64,000 nucleotides of DNA from Microbacterium oxydans (GTDB taxonomy: Bacteria > Actinomycetota > Actinomycetes > Actinomycetales > Microbacteriaceae): NCBI RefSeq assembly GCF_006540085.1, contig NZ_BJOG01000002.1, forward strand, positions 299,324 through 363,323, read 5' to 3'. Below the pieces are notes generated by a model. That model was not told the origin of the DNA and ran no database searches. It saw only the letters and a program-made list of their open reading frames with translations. Numbering within the stretch: the first letter of the stretch is position 1; the number at the start of each line of letters is the position of its first letter. A program made the position numbers and the translations under genes. This document shows positions 1 to 8,489 of the stretch, in pieces.

Positions 1-50
1 CCGCCCTCGCCGACTGCTGGGTCGACCGCGGAGTGCGGGCGGATGGAGCG

Positions 51-81
51 TGGTGAGTGGTGAGTGGTGAGTGGTGAGTGG
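51..81. repeat. 7-bp tandem repeat (TGGTGAG)
   Basis: Four full copies and one partial copy of TGGTGAG run head to tail just downstream of the DUF4259 gene stop, which is on the other strand. It is a simple-sequence tract with no visible gene. I infer replication slippage and assign no function. Confidence 0.8.
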
Positions 82-101
82 AGGGGGAGTGCGGGTCGTG
101 C

Positions 102-482
102 TTACGACTCGCGCTCGCGGGCGAGTGATACGGCGCGGTCGAAGGTCGACACGATGACCTGTCGCCGGTCGATGCGATAGTCGTCGTCGGGTTCGAGCTC
201 GTCGATGTACTCGTCCCACACGCGGACGTATCGATCCCGCCACCCTTCGAGCGTGCTGCGGGAGGGGAAGGTCGCCCCCACGCGACCTGCGGACGCGATG
301 TCGGTGAGGATCTCGAGCCACGCCGGGGCCATGGATCCTCCCCACTCGTCCGGCTGCAGCTCGGTGTCGTCGTCCTCGTCCGCGAACACCTCGGCGATCT
401 TCGCGATCAGGTCGTCGGTGATCGCGCTCAGTCCGTCCGCGACGGTGTCGTCGTCGAAGTTCCCCGGTCCCCAGGTGCCCAC
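102..482 (-). CDS. DUF4259 domain-containing protein
   Basis: A 126-residue acidic protein. The GTG start is chosen because it gives the N-terminus (M)GTWGPGNFDDDTVADGL, the hallmark opening of DUF4259 proteins (MGTWG, then an acidic GxFxND-like stretch), and because an AGAGGA ribosome site lies a few bases upstream. A longer reading to an ATG at 575 would add a low-complexity Asp/Arg tail and run into the divergent gene. The C-terminal half, with WRDRYVRVWDEYIDEL, looks helical. DUF4259 has no established function known to me. The protein is probably cytoplasmic, as no signal or membrane segment is visible. It is divergent from the small conserved gene at 565. Confidence 0.72.
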   Translation of the reverse strand: MGTWGPGNFDDDTVADGLSAITDDLIAKIAEVFADEDDDTELQPDEWGGSMAPAWLEILTDIASAGRVGATFPSRSTLEGWRDRYVRVWDEYIDELEPDDDYRIDRRQVIVSTFDRAVSLARERES

Positions 483-564
483 GTCGTCCTCTTCTCTGTC
501 GTACGGTGCGCTGTCGTCCGGTTGTCTGTCGTCCGGTGCGGTTGCTCCAGTGAACCATGCGAGC

Positions 565-834
565 ATGATGCGCATGGCGGGAAATGGAGAGAGCGAGTCC
601 GTCGAGGTGCAGCTGACGGCTGGCGAAGCGCTGGTGCTCTTCGAATGGCTGGCCGCTGCCAACGGGAGTGGTGAGCTCGTGGTGGATGAGGCGCAGCGGC
701 GCGTGCTCTGGGATCTGGAGTCGCAACTCGAGACGAAGCTCGTCGAGCCGTTCCTCCCCGGGTATCGTGCGCTCGTCGATGAGGCGCGGAATGCCGGAAT
801 GAGATCGAACATAACTTCGAATGTCGAGCGCTGA
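565..834 (+). CDS. Small conserved actinobacterial protein, unknown function
   Basis: About 89 residues (86 if the third ATG at 574 is used; 568 is also possible). The body VQLTAGEALVLFEWLAAANG, followed by VDEAQRRVLWDLESQLE and a C-terminal PGYRALVDEAR, is a compact helical pattern I have seen in hypothetical proteins of actinobacteria. I know no function. It has no membrane segment or signal. AACCAT lies six bases before the ATG at 565, which would fit a leaderless start. It lies upstream of the HNH gene on the same strand with an 17-base gap, and that gene carries its own promoter-like hexamer. Confidence 0.62.
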   Translation: MMRMAGNGESESVEVQLTAGEALVLFEWLAAANGSGELVVDEAQRRVLWDLESQLETKLVEPFLPGYRALVDEARNAGMRSNITSNVER

Positions 835-839
835 TTCGA

Positions 840-845
840 TAGAAT
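840..845 (+). promoter_or_regulatory. -10-like TAGAAT six bases before HNH start
   Basis: TAGAAT is followed by CGAGGC and then the ATG at 852. A transcript starting at the usual distance would begin at or next to the A of ATG. CGAGG could also act as a weak ribosome site if transcription starts upstream. No clear -35 is visible. Confidence 0.5.
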
Positions 846-851
846 CGAGGC

Positions 852-2207
852 ATGTCGAAGTTGGCCGTGTTGCACGAGGCGATGTCCCGCCTCGATGCGG
901 CGTGGGCCGACGCCGAGAGTTCGGGAGACCTCTCGCGTGAGCAGCTGATCGCGGTGAGCGCGTCGATCGGCGTGCTGCAACGCCGGCTGGACGCGGTGCA
1001 CATCGAGGTCGCCGCTTGCATCTCGCGGGAGTCCCGTCCGGAGCTGGGGGCGGAGAGCCTTGCGAAGCAGCAGGGCTTCCGGAATCCGGCGACCTTGATC
1101 GCGGCGACTGTCGGGGTGTCGCGCGGTGAGGCGCATCGGCTGGTGAAGGTCGGAGAGGCGGTCGCACCACGCGCCGATCTCCTCGGTGTACCGCTGCCGG
1201 CGAGGTATCCGCTGATTCGGGAGGCACTCGACGCGGGCGCACTCAGCGCTCAGGCGGCAGCGGTGATCATCGCGCTGCTCGACCGATGCCGCGTGGTGGT
1301 CGGTGTCGAGCGTGTCGCCGAAGCGGAGCGTGTGCTGGTCGAGAAGTCGGCGGGGCTCGCGCTCGACGACGTACGGAAGCTGGTCGTGCGGGCGGAAGCC
1401 TGGTTGGACCCGGATGGGGTGGAGTCGCGTCTCGAGGAGCAGCGTTCCCGACGATCCCTGACCATCCACGAGCGCGGCGGGATGGTGCATCTGAACGCCG
1501 TCCTCGATGCGGAGACTGCCGCGCCCGTCGTGACCGCCATCCGCGGCTACGTGAGCGCCGCATTCGCCGCCCGGAAGGATGCGACGGCCCCGGACGCGCC
1601 CGATGCCGATCGTCGTACCGTGCCGATGATCCAGGCCGATGCGCTCGCGGTGTTCGCCGGGCATGTGCTCGACTGCGAGGCTCGCGTGCCGTTGGCGGGC
1701 GCGACCGTCATCGTGCGGGTGGATCTCGACGCGCTGGAAGCGGGTGTGGGATCGGCCGAGATCGACGGAATCGAGCAGCCCGTCAGCATCGGAGCTGCGC
1801 GGCGGATGGCTGCGGGCGGGGGAGTGATCCCGTGCGTACTCGGTACCGTGAGCGAGGTGCTCGACTGGGGGCGGGAGAAGCGCCTCTTCACGCGGTCGCA
1901 ACGACTGGCCCTCGTGGAGAGGGACGGCGGCTGCGCCATGTGCGGACTCCCCCCGGAGATGACGAAGGCGCACCATATCCGCTGGTGGAGACGCGACCAG
2001 GGGCCGACCGATCTCTCGAACGGCGTGCTGCTGTGCGAGACCTGTCATCACCGCATCCACGACAACGGGTGGGGCATCCGCATCGGTGGCGGTGGCGGTG
2101 GCGGTGGCGGTGGTCGCGAAAAGGTGTGGTTCCTGCCGCCCGCCTCGGTTGATCCGGCGCGCACTCCGCGGCTGGGTGGGCGAGCACGCTTCGATGTCGC
2201 TGCCTGA
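852..2207 (+). CDS. DUF222 / HNH endonuclease domain protein
   Basis: A 451-residue protein of the actinobacterial DUF222 (13E12 repeat) family. The N-terminal two thirds is the helical DUF222 region. From about residue 361 comes a zinc-type HNH fold: CAMCGLPPEMTKAHHI (first Cys pair and the HH), then CETCHHRIHDNGW (second Cys pair and the final H). These are the residues expected for metal binding and a nuclease active site. The domain is followed by an unusual run of about ten glycines encoded by a GGT/GGC repeat (2088-2117) and a short basic tail. The family is abundant and often multicopy in actinobacteria, but its targets are not established. The stop codon falls inside the first unit of the downstream 16-bp array. 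Confidence 0.88.
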   Translation: MSKLAVLHEAMSRLDAAWADAESSGDLSREQLIAVSASIGVLQRRLDAVHIEVAACISRESRPELGAESLAKQQGFRNPATLIAATVGVSRGEAHRLVKVGEAVAPRADLLGVPLPARYPLIREALDAGALSAQAAAVIIALLDRCRVVVGVERVAEAERVLVEKSAGLALDDVRKLVVRAEAWLDPDGVESRLEEQRSRRSLTIHERGGMVHLNAVLDAETAAPVVTAIRGYVSAAFAARKDATAPDAPDADRRTVPMIQADALAVFAGHVLDCEARVPLAGATVIVRVDLDALEAGVGSAEIDGIEQPVSIGAARRMAAGGGVIPCVLGTVSEVLDWGREKRLFTRSQRLALVERDGGCAMCGLPPEMTKAHHIRWWRRDQGPTDLSNGVLLCETCHHRIHDNGWGIRIGGGGGGGGGGREKVWFLPPASVDPARTPRLGGRARFDVAA

Positions 2208-2432
2208 GAGGGGCGCTGCCTGAGAGTGGTGCTGCCTGAGAGTGGTGCTGCCTGAGAGGGGCGCTGCCTGAGAGTGGTGCTGCCTGAGAGGGGCGCTGCC
2301 TGAGGGTGGTGCTGCCTGAGGGTGGTGCTGCGTGAGGCGGGCGCTGCCTGAGGCGGGCGCTGCGTGAGGCGGGCGCTGCGTGAGGCGGGCGCTGCCTGAG
2401 AGGGGCGCTGACTGAGGCGGGCGTCGGCTGAA
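2199..2432. repeat. 16-bp tandem repeat array, about 15 units
   Basis: Units beginning GCTGCCTGAG (variants GCTGCGTGAG and GCTGACTGAG) start every 16 bases from 2199 to 2407, followed by AGTGGT, AGGGGC, GGTGGT or GCGGGC. The last unit, at 2423, is degenerate. Different variants cluster, as expected from local duplication. Sixteen is not a multiple of three, so no frame stays open across it in a meaningful way. Together with 2433-2646 it fills the gene-free stretch after the HNH gene. There are no spacers, so it is not CRISPR. Confidence 0.9.
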
Positions 2433-2523
2433 CGGGGTGCCGATCTGCCGCTATGCCTGCGCGCTCGGACAAGCCCGGTGCGCCCCCGGGCATGGGGTGG
2501 GGCATCCGTGGCAAGAATCACCC

Positions 2524-2551
2524 TTGCGCTCTTTTTCCACACCTGTAGACT
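2524..2551 (+). promoter_or_regulatory. Probable promoter of the peptide ABC operon
   Basis: TTGCGC (2524-2529) and TAGACT (2546-2551) are separated by 16 bases, in a locally T-rich stretch about 95 bases before the substrate-binding protein gene. The spacing and both hexamers fit a housekeeping sigma promoter. The remaining leader (2552-2646) shows nothing I recognise. Confidence 0.5.
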
Positions 2552-2646
2552 AACCAGCGCGACACATCGAGGTGACGCCGGATCCGGCTACCGGCCAGCG
2601 GCACTCCGAGCCTTCTTCACCACCCTTGCACCCGAGAGAAGGAACC

Positions 2647-4176
2647 ATGAAACGAATGCCCCTCGCGCTCGCCGCAGCCGTGGCCGCGACCCTCGCGCTC
2701 ACCAGCTGCAGCGGCGGCGCAACGCCCTCCCCGTCCGACGGCAGCGCTGCCGAAGGCCCCAACGCCCTGAACATCGGCAACTTCCTCGACATCACGTCGT
2801 GGGATCCCTCCCTCGCCGACATCGGCTTCGACGGTCCGTACCTCTCCGCGGTCTACGACGCCCTGATCGCCCTCGACGCCGACGGCGAACCGATCCCGTC
2901 GCTGGCCACAGACTGGACGGTCGCCGACGACGACCTGAGCATCGACCTCGACATCCGCACCGACGCCGTGTTCAGCGACGGCACCCCGGTCGACGTCGAC
3001 GCCGTCATCACCAGCCTCGAGTACCTGAAGGCGGGAGCGCGCTCCGGGGAGGCCTACGTCAACGTCGCCTCGTTCGAGAAGGTCGACGACGACACCGTGC
3101 GCATCGTGCTCACACAGCGCGATGACACGATCCTCTACTTCATGGGCCTCGGCCGCAGCTACGTGGCCTCGCCCGCGGCCATCGAGGCGGGAACACTCGG
3201 CAGCGAGCCGATCGGCTCCGGCCCGTACGTCCTCGACAGTGCCACGAGCGTCGCCGGTGCGGAGTACCACTTCACCAAGACCGCCGACTACTGGGATGCC
3301 GAGACCTATCCGTTCTCCGAGCTCGCGATCTACCCGATCACCGACGCCACCGCCCGGCACAACGCGATGCTCAGCGGCCAGATCAACGTGCAGTACGGCG
3401 ACGTCGCCAACCTCGAGCAGGCGAAGCAGCAGGGCTGGAACACCGCGGAGCGCGTCTCCGGCTGGGCCGGACTCGTCATCACCGACCACACCGGCGCGAA
3501 GAGCGAGCCCCTCGGCAAGCTTGAGGTGCGCCAGGCCCTGAACTACGCCTTCGACGGCGCCGCGATCCTGGCCGCCGTCGGCAGCGGTGCCGGCGTCGCC
3601 ACGAACCAGGTGTTCCCCGACGGCGGCACAGTCAACGACCCCGCCCTCAACGAGACCTACGCCTACAACATGGACAAGGCCAAGAAGCTGCTCGCTGACG
3701 CCGGCTACCCCGACGGGTTCGCGATCTCGATGCCCATGTCGCCGATCTTCGAGATGTGGAAGCCCTCCGCGGAGCAGGCGCTCAACGAGCTGGGTGTCAC
3801 GGTCACCTGGGACAACATGCAGATGCCCGACTACCAGCTGAACGCGCCGAACTACCCGATGTTCATCTCGTTCCTCGCGATGGACGGCAACGACGTCGCG
3901 ACGGTGGCCCGTCAGGTCACCAGCGTGCAGTGGTTCAACCCCGAACCCGACTACGCCCAGAACGAGGTCATCGCCCCGCTCGTCGACAAGGTGCAGAAGG
4001 AACGCGGCGACGCGCAGACCGACGCCGTCAAGGAGCTCAACAAGGCCCTCGTCGATCAGGCGTGGTGGTCGGTCTGGTACCAGGCCAACAACATCTACTA
4101 CACGGCACCCGGCATCCAGCTGCAGCCCGTCGTCGGGATGATGTTCCCCACCCTGCGCTACATCACCCAGGGCTGA
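2647..4176 (+). CDS. Peptide-type ABC transporter substrate-binding lipoprotein
   Basis: A 509-residue family 5 extracellular solute-binding protein. The chosen start (MKRMPLAL) follows AGAAGGA and gives a basic N-terminus, a hydrophobic core and the lipobox LTSC with the lipidated Cys at residue 21, so the protein is exported and anchored to the membrane outer face. A Ser/Gly/Pro linker follows, then DITSWDPSLADI and later FSDGTPVDVDAV, typical of the DppA/OppA fold. It would deliver peptides or similar solutes to the permeases encoded next. The substrate cannot be read from sequence. It is the first gene of a four-gene import operon and is separated from the rest by a strong hairpin. Confidence 0.92.
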   Translation: MKRMPLALAAAVAATLALTSCSGGATPSPSDGSAAEGPNALNIGNFLDITSWDPSLADIGFDGPYLSAVYDALIALDADGEPIPSLATDWTVADDDLSIDLDIRTDAVFSDGTPVDVDAVITSLEYLKAGARSGEAYVNVASFEKVDDDTVRIVLTQRDDTILYFMGLGRSYVASPAAIEAGTLGSEPIGSGPYVLDSATSVAGAEYHFTKTADYWDAETYPFSELAIYPITDATARHNAMLSGQINVQYGDVANLEQAKQQGWNTAERVSGWAGLVITDHTGAKSEPLGKLEVRQALNYAFDGAAILAAVGSGAGVATNQVFPDGGTVNDPALNETYAYNMDKAKKLLADAGYPDGFAISMPMSPIFEMWKPSAEQALNELGVTVTWDNMQMPDYQLNAPNYPMFISFLAMDGNDVATVARQVTSVQWFNPEPDYAQNEVIAPLVDKVQKERGDAQTDAVKELNKALVDQAWWSVWYQANNIYYTAPGIQLQPVVGMMFPTLRYITQG

Positions 4177-4182
4177 TGCCCT

Positions 4183-4213
4183 CCGGGGGCGGCCACGACA
4201 CGGCCGCCCCCGG
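4183..4213 (+). terminator. Perfect 12-bp hairpin between binding protein and permease genes
   Basis: CCGGGGGCGGCC and GGCCGCCCCCGG pair perfectly around a 7-base loop, with no U-tract after. Such hairpins in ABC importer operons commonly stabilise the binding-protein mRNA or partly terminate so that the binding protein outnumbers the permeases. That role is inferred here. Confidence 0.75.
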
Positions 4214-4246
4214 GTCCTGCCCCCTCCGACCCCTCCCGAGGTTCTC

Positions 4247-5188
4247 ATGCTTGTGTTCACGGCGAAGCGGGTGCTGTCCGGCATCCTCCTGCTCGTCGCG
4301 GTCTCGATCGGCACCTTCTTCCTGGCGCACCTGGCCATCAGCGACCCGACCGCATCCCTGCTCGGCACCACGGCGAGCCCAGCGCAGCAGGCGGCGTTGG
4401 CCGAGAAGATCGGTCTCGACCGTCCGCTCCTCGTGCAGTTCTGGGACTGGCTCTCACACGCCGTGCTGCTCGACTTCGGCGTCTCCTGGCGCAACTTCCA
4501 ACCGGTGAGCGCGCAGCTCGCGATCAAGGTCCCGGTGACGCTTAGCGTCGTGACCTTCGCGACGCTCATCACCGCGGTCGTCGGCATCGGGTTCGGCATG
4601 ATCACCGGACTCCGACCCGGCACCTGGTTCGACCGCATCATCAAGGGCATCTCCGTCGTGCTGTTCGCACTCCCGGGATTCTGGGTCAGCCTCGTGCTGG
4701 TGATGTGGCTCGCCGTGCAGCTGAAGTGGTTCCCGGCCGTGGGCTACGTGCCCCCGACGCAGTCCGTCGACGGCTGGCTGCGCTCCATCACCCTTCCGGC
4801 GATCTCGCTCGCGCTGGGCGGCATCGTCGCGGTGTCGGAGCAGCTGCGCAACGCCGTCATCGCGCAGAGCCGACAGGACTGGGTACGCACTCTCCGCAGC
4901 CGAGGACTCTCCGCCGCCCGCGTCAACCTGCACATCCTGCGAAACGCCTCGCCGGCGGCCCTCACCGTGATCGCGCTCATGTTCGTCGGCCTCCTCTCCG
5001 GCGCGATCGTGGTCGAGCAGATCTTCAGCCTCCCGGGGCTCGGCCAGCTCACGAACCAGTCATCGCAGAACGGCGACATCCCCATGCTGCTCGGCATCAC
5101 GGTCGTCTCCGTCGTCTTCGTCGTCCTCATCAACCTCCTGCTCGACCTCGTGCTCGGCTGGATCAATCCGAAGGTGCGCGTCGCATGA
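4247..5188 (+). CDS. ABC transporter permease (DppB type)
   Basis: A 313-residue inner-membrane permease. It opens with the short cytoplasmic start and first membrane helix typical of DppB/OppB (AKRVLSGILLLVAVSIGTFF), followed by a periplasmic loop and five more hydrophobic segments. The C-terminal third contains the EAA-like coupling loop (RSRGLSAARVNLHILRNA) that docks on the ATPase, then EQIFSLPGLGQL, a DppB hallmark. It forms one half of the translocation pore with the permease half of the next gene, with which it overlaps by ATGA. Confidence 0.93.
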   Translation: MLVFTAKRVLSGILLLVAVSIGTFFLAHLAISDPTASLLGTTASPAQQAALAEKIGLDRPLLVQFWDWLSHAVLLDFGVSWRNFQPVSAQLAIKVPVTLSVVTFATLITAVVGIGFGMITGLRPGTWFDRIIKGISVVLFALPGFWVSLVLVMWLAVQLKWFPAVGYVPPTQSVDGWLRSITLPAISLALGGIVAVSEQLRNAVIAQSRQDWVRTLRSRGLSAARVNLHILRNASPAALTVIALMFVGLLSGAIVVEQIFSLPGLGQLTNQSSQNGDIPMLLGITVVSVVFVVLINLLLDLVLGWINPKVRVA

Positions 5189-6990
5189 CCACGACAGACA
5201 TCAGGGTCGCGTTCGACCGCGCGGCGCAGAAGCGGAGGTCGAGCCTGTTCCGGCGGTTCCTCCGTCACCCCGGCGGGTACATCCCGCTCGCGATCTTCGT
5301 GCTCATCGTGCTGGTGGGCGTGTTCGCCCCGCTGCTCGCACCGATGGACCCGAACTTCGTCGATCTGTCCGCCGCGAAGGCCGCACCGGGACCGGAGCAT
5401 CTGCTCGGTGGCGACTCCACGGGGCGGGACATCCTTAGCCGCCTCATCTACGGCACCCGCACGACGCTGTGGGGCGCGCTCATCACGATCGTCACCGCCC
5501 TCGTGATCGGTGTGCCCGCCGGTGTCGCCGCCGGCTATTTCGGGGGAGCATTCGACCGGGTCTCCACATGGATCAGCGATGCCCTGCAGTCGATCCCCGG
5601 CATGATCATCCTGCTCGTCGTGGCCGCAGGGTCTCGCAACAACTTCGAACTGCTGATGGCCACCGTCGGCGTGTTCATGGTGCCCGGCTACTTCCGTATC
5701 GCCCGCTCGCAGACGCTCGCCGTGCGCAGCGAGCCCTACATCGACGCCGCGAGGGTCTCCGGACTCTCCGACGGACGGATCATCTTCCGCCACGTGATCA
5801 AGGCCGTCTATCCGCCCGTGATCATCCAGACGGCGCTGACCGCCGGTATCGCGATGGGCATGCAGGCAGGCCTCCAGTTCCTCGGCATCGGCGACTCCAA
5901 CGTCCCGAGCTGGGGAGCCATGATGCTGGAGGGCTTCCGCCTCATGCTCACGTATCCGCTCATGCTGCTGTGGCCGTCGGCGGCCCTCGGGCTCACGATC
6001 GCGGTGCTCGCGATCATGGGGTCGACGCTCGCCGAGCTGGTGCAGGTGCGCACGCCACGGGTGTCCCATCGTCGGAAGGACGTCGCCGTCTCCGCTGCCG
6101 GGTCCGCCGCCCTCTCCGGACCGGATTCCCCGTCCGGCACGGTGCAGCATGCCGCGGAGGCCTCGGCTCTGCGCGTGGAGAACCTCCGGGTCGTGCACGC
6201 CACACCGAACGGCGAGACCGAGGTGGTGCACGGGGTGACCCTCGACGTCGCGCCCGGCGAGGTCGTCGGCATCGTCGGCGAGTCGGGATCCGGCAAGTCG
6301 CAGACGGTCTTCTCGGTGCTCGACCTGCTTCCGGCCACCGGGCGGGCGACCGCCGACGCGATCTGGGTCGGTGGTGTCGACGTCACGCGGGCGACACCCG
6401 CGCAGCGCCATGCCCTGCTGGGGCGCTCCATCGGCTACGTGCCGCAGGAGCCGATGAGCAACCTCGACCCCTCGTACACGATCGGCCATCAGCTGGTCGA
6501 GCCGCTGCGCCGCACGCATGGGCTCAGCAAGGCTGCGGCGAAGGAGCGCGCCAGGGCGATGCTCGTGCGAGTGGGCCTCACCGACCCCGACCGGGTGATG
6601 CGCAGCTACCCCCACCAGATGTCGGGAGGCATGGCGCAGCGGGTGCTGATCGCGGGGGCTATCGCCGGCAAGCCGTCGCTCCTCGTCGCCGACGAACCGA
6701 CGACCGCGCTCGACGTCACGGTGCAGGCCGAGGTGCTGGAGCTGCTGCGCGAGCTGCAGGCGGAGTACGGGATGGCGTTGCTCATCGTCACGCACAACTT
6801 CGGCGTCGTGGCGGACATCTGCGATCGGGTGATCGTGATGCGCGGCGGCGACATCGTGGAGTCGGGCCCTGTCGACGACCTCTTCGCCGCCCCCGCCGTC
6901 GACTACACGCGAGAACTGATCGCCGCGTCGCTCGACGACGCCGAGGGCAGAGCCGAGCTCGACCGCCGCACGACGGGAGTCCCCGCATGA
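5185..6990 (+). CDS. ABC transporter permease-ATPase fusion (DppC-DppD type)
   Basis: A 601-residue single chain. Residues 1 to about 290 are a DppC-type permease with an N-terminal cytoplasmic segment, a first helix at about residue 30, GGDSTGRDILSRLIYGTR and a coupling loop AARVSGLSDGRIIFRHVI. After a Ser/Pro/Ala linker (about residues 290-325) comes a complete ATPase with Walker A GESGSGKS, the Q-loop at YVPQEP, signature MSGGMAQRV, Walker B LLVADEP and the H-loop THNFG. Such fusions occur in actinobacterial peptide importers and fix permease and ATPase stoichiometry. The start overlaps the previous stop (ATGA) and the end overlaps the next start. Confidence 0.93.
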   Translation: MTTTDIRVAFDRAAQKRRSSLFRRFLRHPGGYIPLAIFVLIVLVGVFAPLLAPMDPNFVDLSAAKAAPGPEHLLGGDSTGRDILSRLIYGTRTTLWGALITIVTALVIGVPAGVAAGYFGGAFDRVSTWISDALQSIPGMIILLVVAAGSRNNFELLMATVGVFMVPGYFRIARSQTLAVRSEPYIDAARVSGLSDGRIIFRHVIKAVYPPVIIQTALTAGIAMGMQAGLQFLGIGDSNVPSWGAMMLEGFRLMLTYPLMLLWPSAALGLTIAVLAIMGSTLAELVQVRTPRVSHRRKDVAVSAAGSAALSGPDSPSGTVQHAAEASALRVENLRVVHATPNGETEVVHGVTLDVAPGEVVGIVGESGSGKSQTVFSVLDLLPATGRATADAIWVGGVDVTRATPAQRHALLGRSIGYVPQEPMSNLDPSYTIGHQLVEPLRRTHGLSKAAAKERARAMLVRVGLTDPDRVMRSYPHQMSGGMAQRVLIAGAIAGKPSLLVADEPTTALDVTVQAEVLELLRELQAEYGMALLIVTHNFGVVADICDRVIVMRGGDIVESGPVDDLFAAPAVDYTRELIAASLDDAEGRAELDRRTTGVPA

Positions 6991-7820
6991 ACCCGCTGCT
7001 CGAGGTGAACGACCTGGTCGTGGAATACGGTCGCGGACGGCAGGCCTACCGGGCACTGCACGGCGTCTCGCTCGACATCGCACCCGGGGAGTGCCTCGGT
7101 CTGGTCGGAGAGTCCGGGTCGGGGAAGTCGACGCTCGGCAAGGCCATCCTCGGGCTCGCTCCCGTCACAGCCGGCAGCATCCGGTTCGACGGGCGCGAGA
7201 TCAGCCACCTCGGCACCCGTCATCGCCGAGCGCTCGCCGATGACGTGCAGGTCGTCTTCCAGGACCCCTACGGCTCGCTGAATCCCGCCATGACGATCGG
7301 CGACATCCTCGCTGAGCCGCTGCTCACCACCGGCATCGGTGCCAAGGCCGCAGAGGCGAAGGTACGGGAGATGCTCGATCGCGTGCGGCTGCCGTCGACG
7401 TCGGTGGACCGGTATCCGAGCGAGTTCTCCGGCGGGCAGAGGCAGCGGGTCGCGATCGCCCGCGCGCTGGTGCGGGGCCCTCGCCTGATCGTGTGCGACG
7501 AGCCGGTGAGTGCGCTCGACCTCACCACGCAGGCGACGATCCTCGACCTGTTCATCGAGCTGCAGCGCGACACCGGTGTGGCCTACCTTTTCGTCTCCCA
7601 CGACCTGGGCGTCGTGCGACGGGTCTGCCATCGGGTCGCGGTGATGTACCGCGGTGAGCTGGTCGAGGTCGGGGAGGGCGAGCAGGTGACCCGTGCCCCC
7701 GAGCATCCTTACTCCGAGCGCCTTCGGCTGGCCTCGCCTGTCGCCGACCCGCGCGCCCAGCGCGAACGTCGCGCGCAGTGGCTCGCTCTGCGGGAGGTGC
7801 GCGATGCGGCGGTACGGTAG
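6987..7820 (+). CDS. ABC transporter ATP-binding protein (DppF type)
   Basis: A 277-residue ATPase with Walker A GESGSGKST, Q-loop VFQDPYGSLNP, signature FSGGQRQRV, Walker B LIVCDEP and H-loop VSHDLG. The C-terminal extension (APEHPYSERL) is the OppF/DppF tail. It pairs with the ATPase half of the preceding fusion to power import. It overlaps that gene by ATGA. It ends 47 bases before the TetR gene, and both probably belong to one transcription unit. Confidence 0.92.
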   Translation: MNPLLEVNDLVVEYGRGRQAYRALHGVSLDIAPGECLGLVGESGSGKSTLGKAILGLAPVTAGSIRFDGREISHLGTRHRRALADDVQVVFQDPYGSLNPAMTIGDILAEPLLTTGIGAKAAEAKVREMLDRVRLPSTSVDRYPSEFSGGQRQRVAIARALVRGPRLIVCDEPVSALDLTTQATILDLFIELQRDTGVAYLFVSHDLGVVRRVCHRVAVMYRGELVEVGEGEQVTRAPEHPYSERLRLASPVADPRAQRERRAQWLALREVRDAAVR

Positions 7821-7867
7821 CTCCAGGCCGGAACACTCCACGCAGCAGAATCGGCCGGAAGGACGAC

Positions 7868-8455
7868 ATGCCGAAGATCATCGACCACGACCAGCGTCGA
7901 CGGGACATCGTCGAGGTGGCGAAGAGCATCATCCTGAAGGGCGGATTCGAGGCGGCGACCATGCGCAGCATCGCCGCCGAGGCCGGATTCGCGAACGGTG
8001 CCCTGAAGCACTATTTCCCCGGGAAGGAGAGCATCGTCGCCGCCACCTTCGAGACCGTGCTGCTCGAGCACGACACCTGGCTCCAGGAGTCGATCTCCGA
8101 GGGCGCGACGCCCGAGCGGATGCTGCAGCAGGTGCTCGAGGGCACGCTGCCGAGCAGTGTCGGGGAGATCGCGAGTGGGCGTGTGCTCCTCGCCCTCTGG
8201 GAGTACGCGATGTCGAACGATCAGCTCACGGTGCTCTACCGCACGCATCTCGCGCGGTGGCACGCGATGCTCGTCGAGCGGATGGAGGCGGCGCGCGATG
8301 CCGGATCTATCCGGGATCAGGACTATGCGGCCCTCGCGAACGAGTTCATCTCGGTCGCCGTCGGAGCGACGGTGATCAACCTCATGTATCCCGAGGGCGA
8401 GCGCATCGCCGACTACGAGGACTACATCCGGAAGTTCCTGGCGCGACTCCGCTGA
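7868..8455 (+). CDS. TetR/AcrR-family regulator
   Basis: A 195-residue one-component repressor. The start MPKIIDH is preceded by GGAAGGA; an upstream in-frame ATG at 7778 would give an unlikely basic extension overlapping the previous gene. Residues about 10-55 are the TetR helix-turn-helix (AAEAGFANGALKHYFPGKES, where KHYF is the recognition-helix end). The C-terminal ligand domain resembles the BetI-type (TetR_C_6) group. The ligand is unknown. Its position directly behind the importer and before a hydrolase suggests local control of uptake and breakdown of the same compound, which is inference. Confidence 0.88.
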   Translation: MPKIIDHDQRRRDIVEVAKSIILKGGFEAATMRSIAAEAGFANGALKHYFPGKESIVAATFETVLLEHDTWLQESISEGATPERMLQQVLEGTLPSSVGEIASGRVLLALWEYAMSNDQLTVLYRTHLARWHAMLVERMEAARDAGSIRDQDYAALANEFISVAVGATVINLMYPEGERIADYEDYIRKFLARLR

Positions 8456-8489
8456 CCGCGAGGCGCCGCATTCGAGAGGAAGGCGCCTC

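Noticed and set aside
102..575. Longer start for the DUF4259 protein at ATG 575
   Set aside because: It would add an Asp/Arg low-complexity leader and overlap the divergent gene's start; the GTG at 482 gives the family's exact N-terminus behind a ribosome site.
2199..2432. Possible CRISPR array
   Set aside because: The 16-bp units are contiguous with no spacers, and no cas genes are present.
2617..4650. A 677-codon minus-strand frame across the binding-protein gene
   Set aside because: Its text is Val/Asp/Gly-rich and motif-free, and it covers a clear lipoprotein gene and operon on the plus strand.
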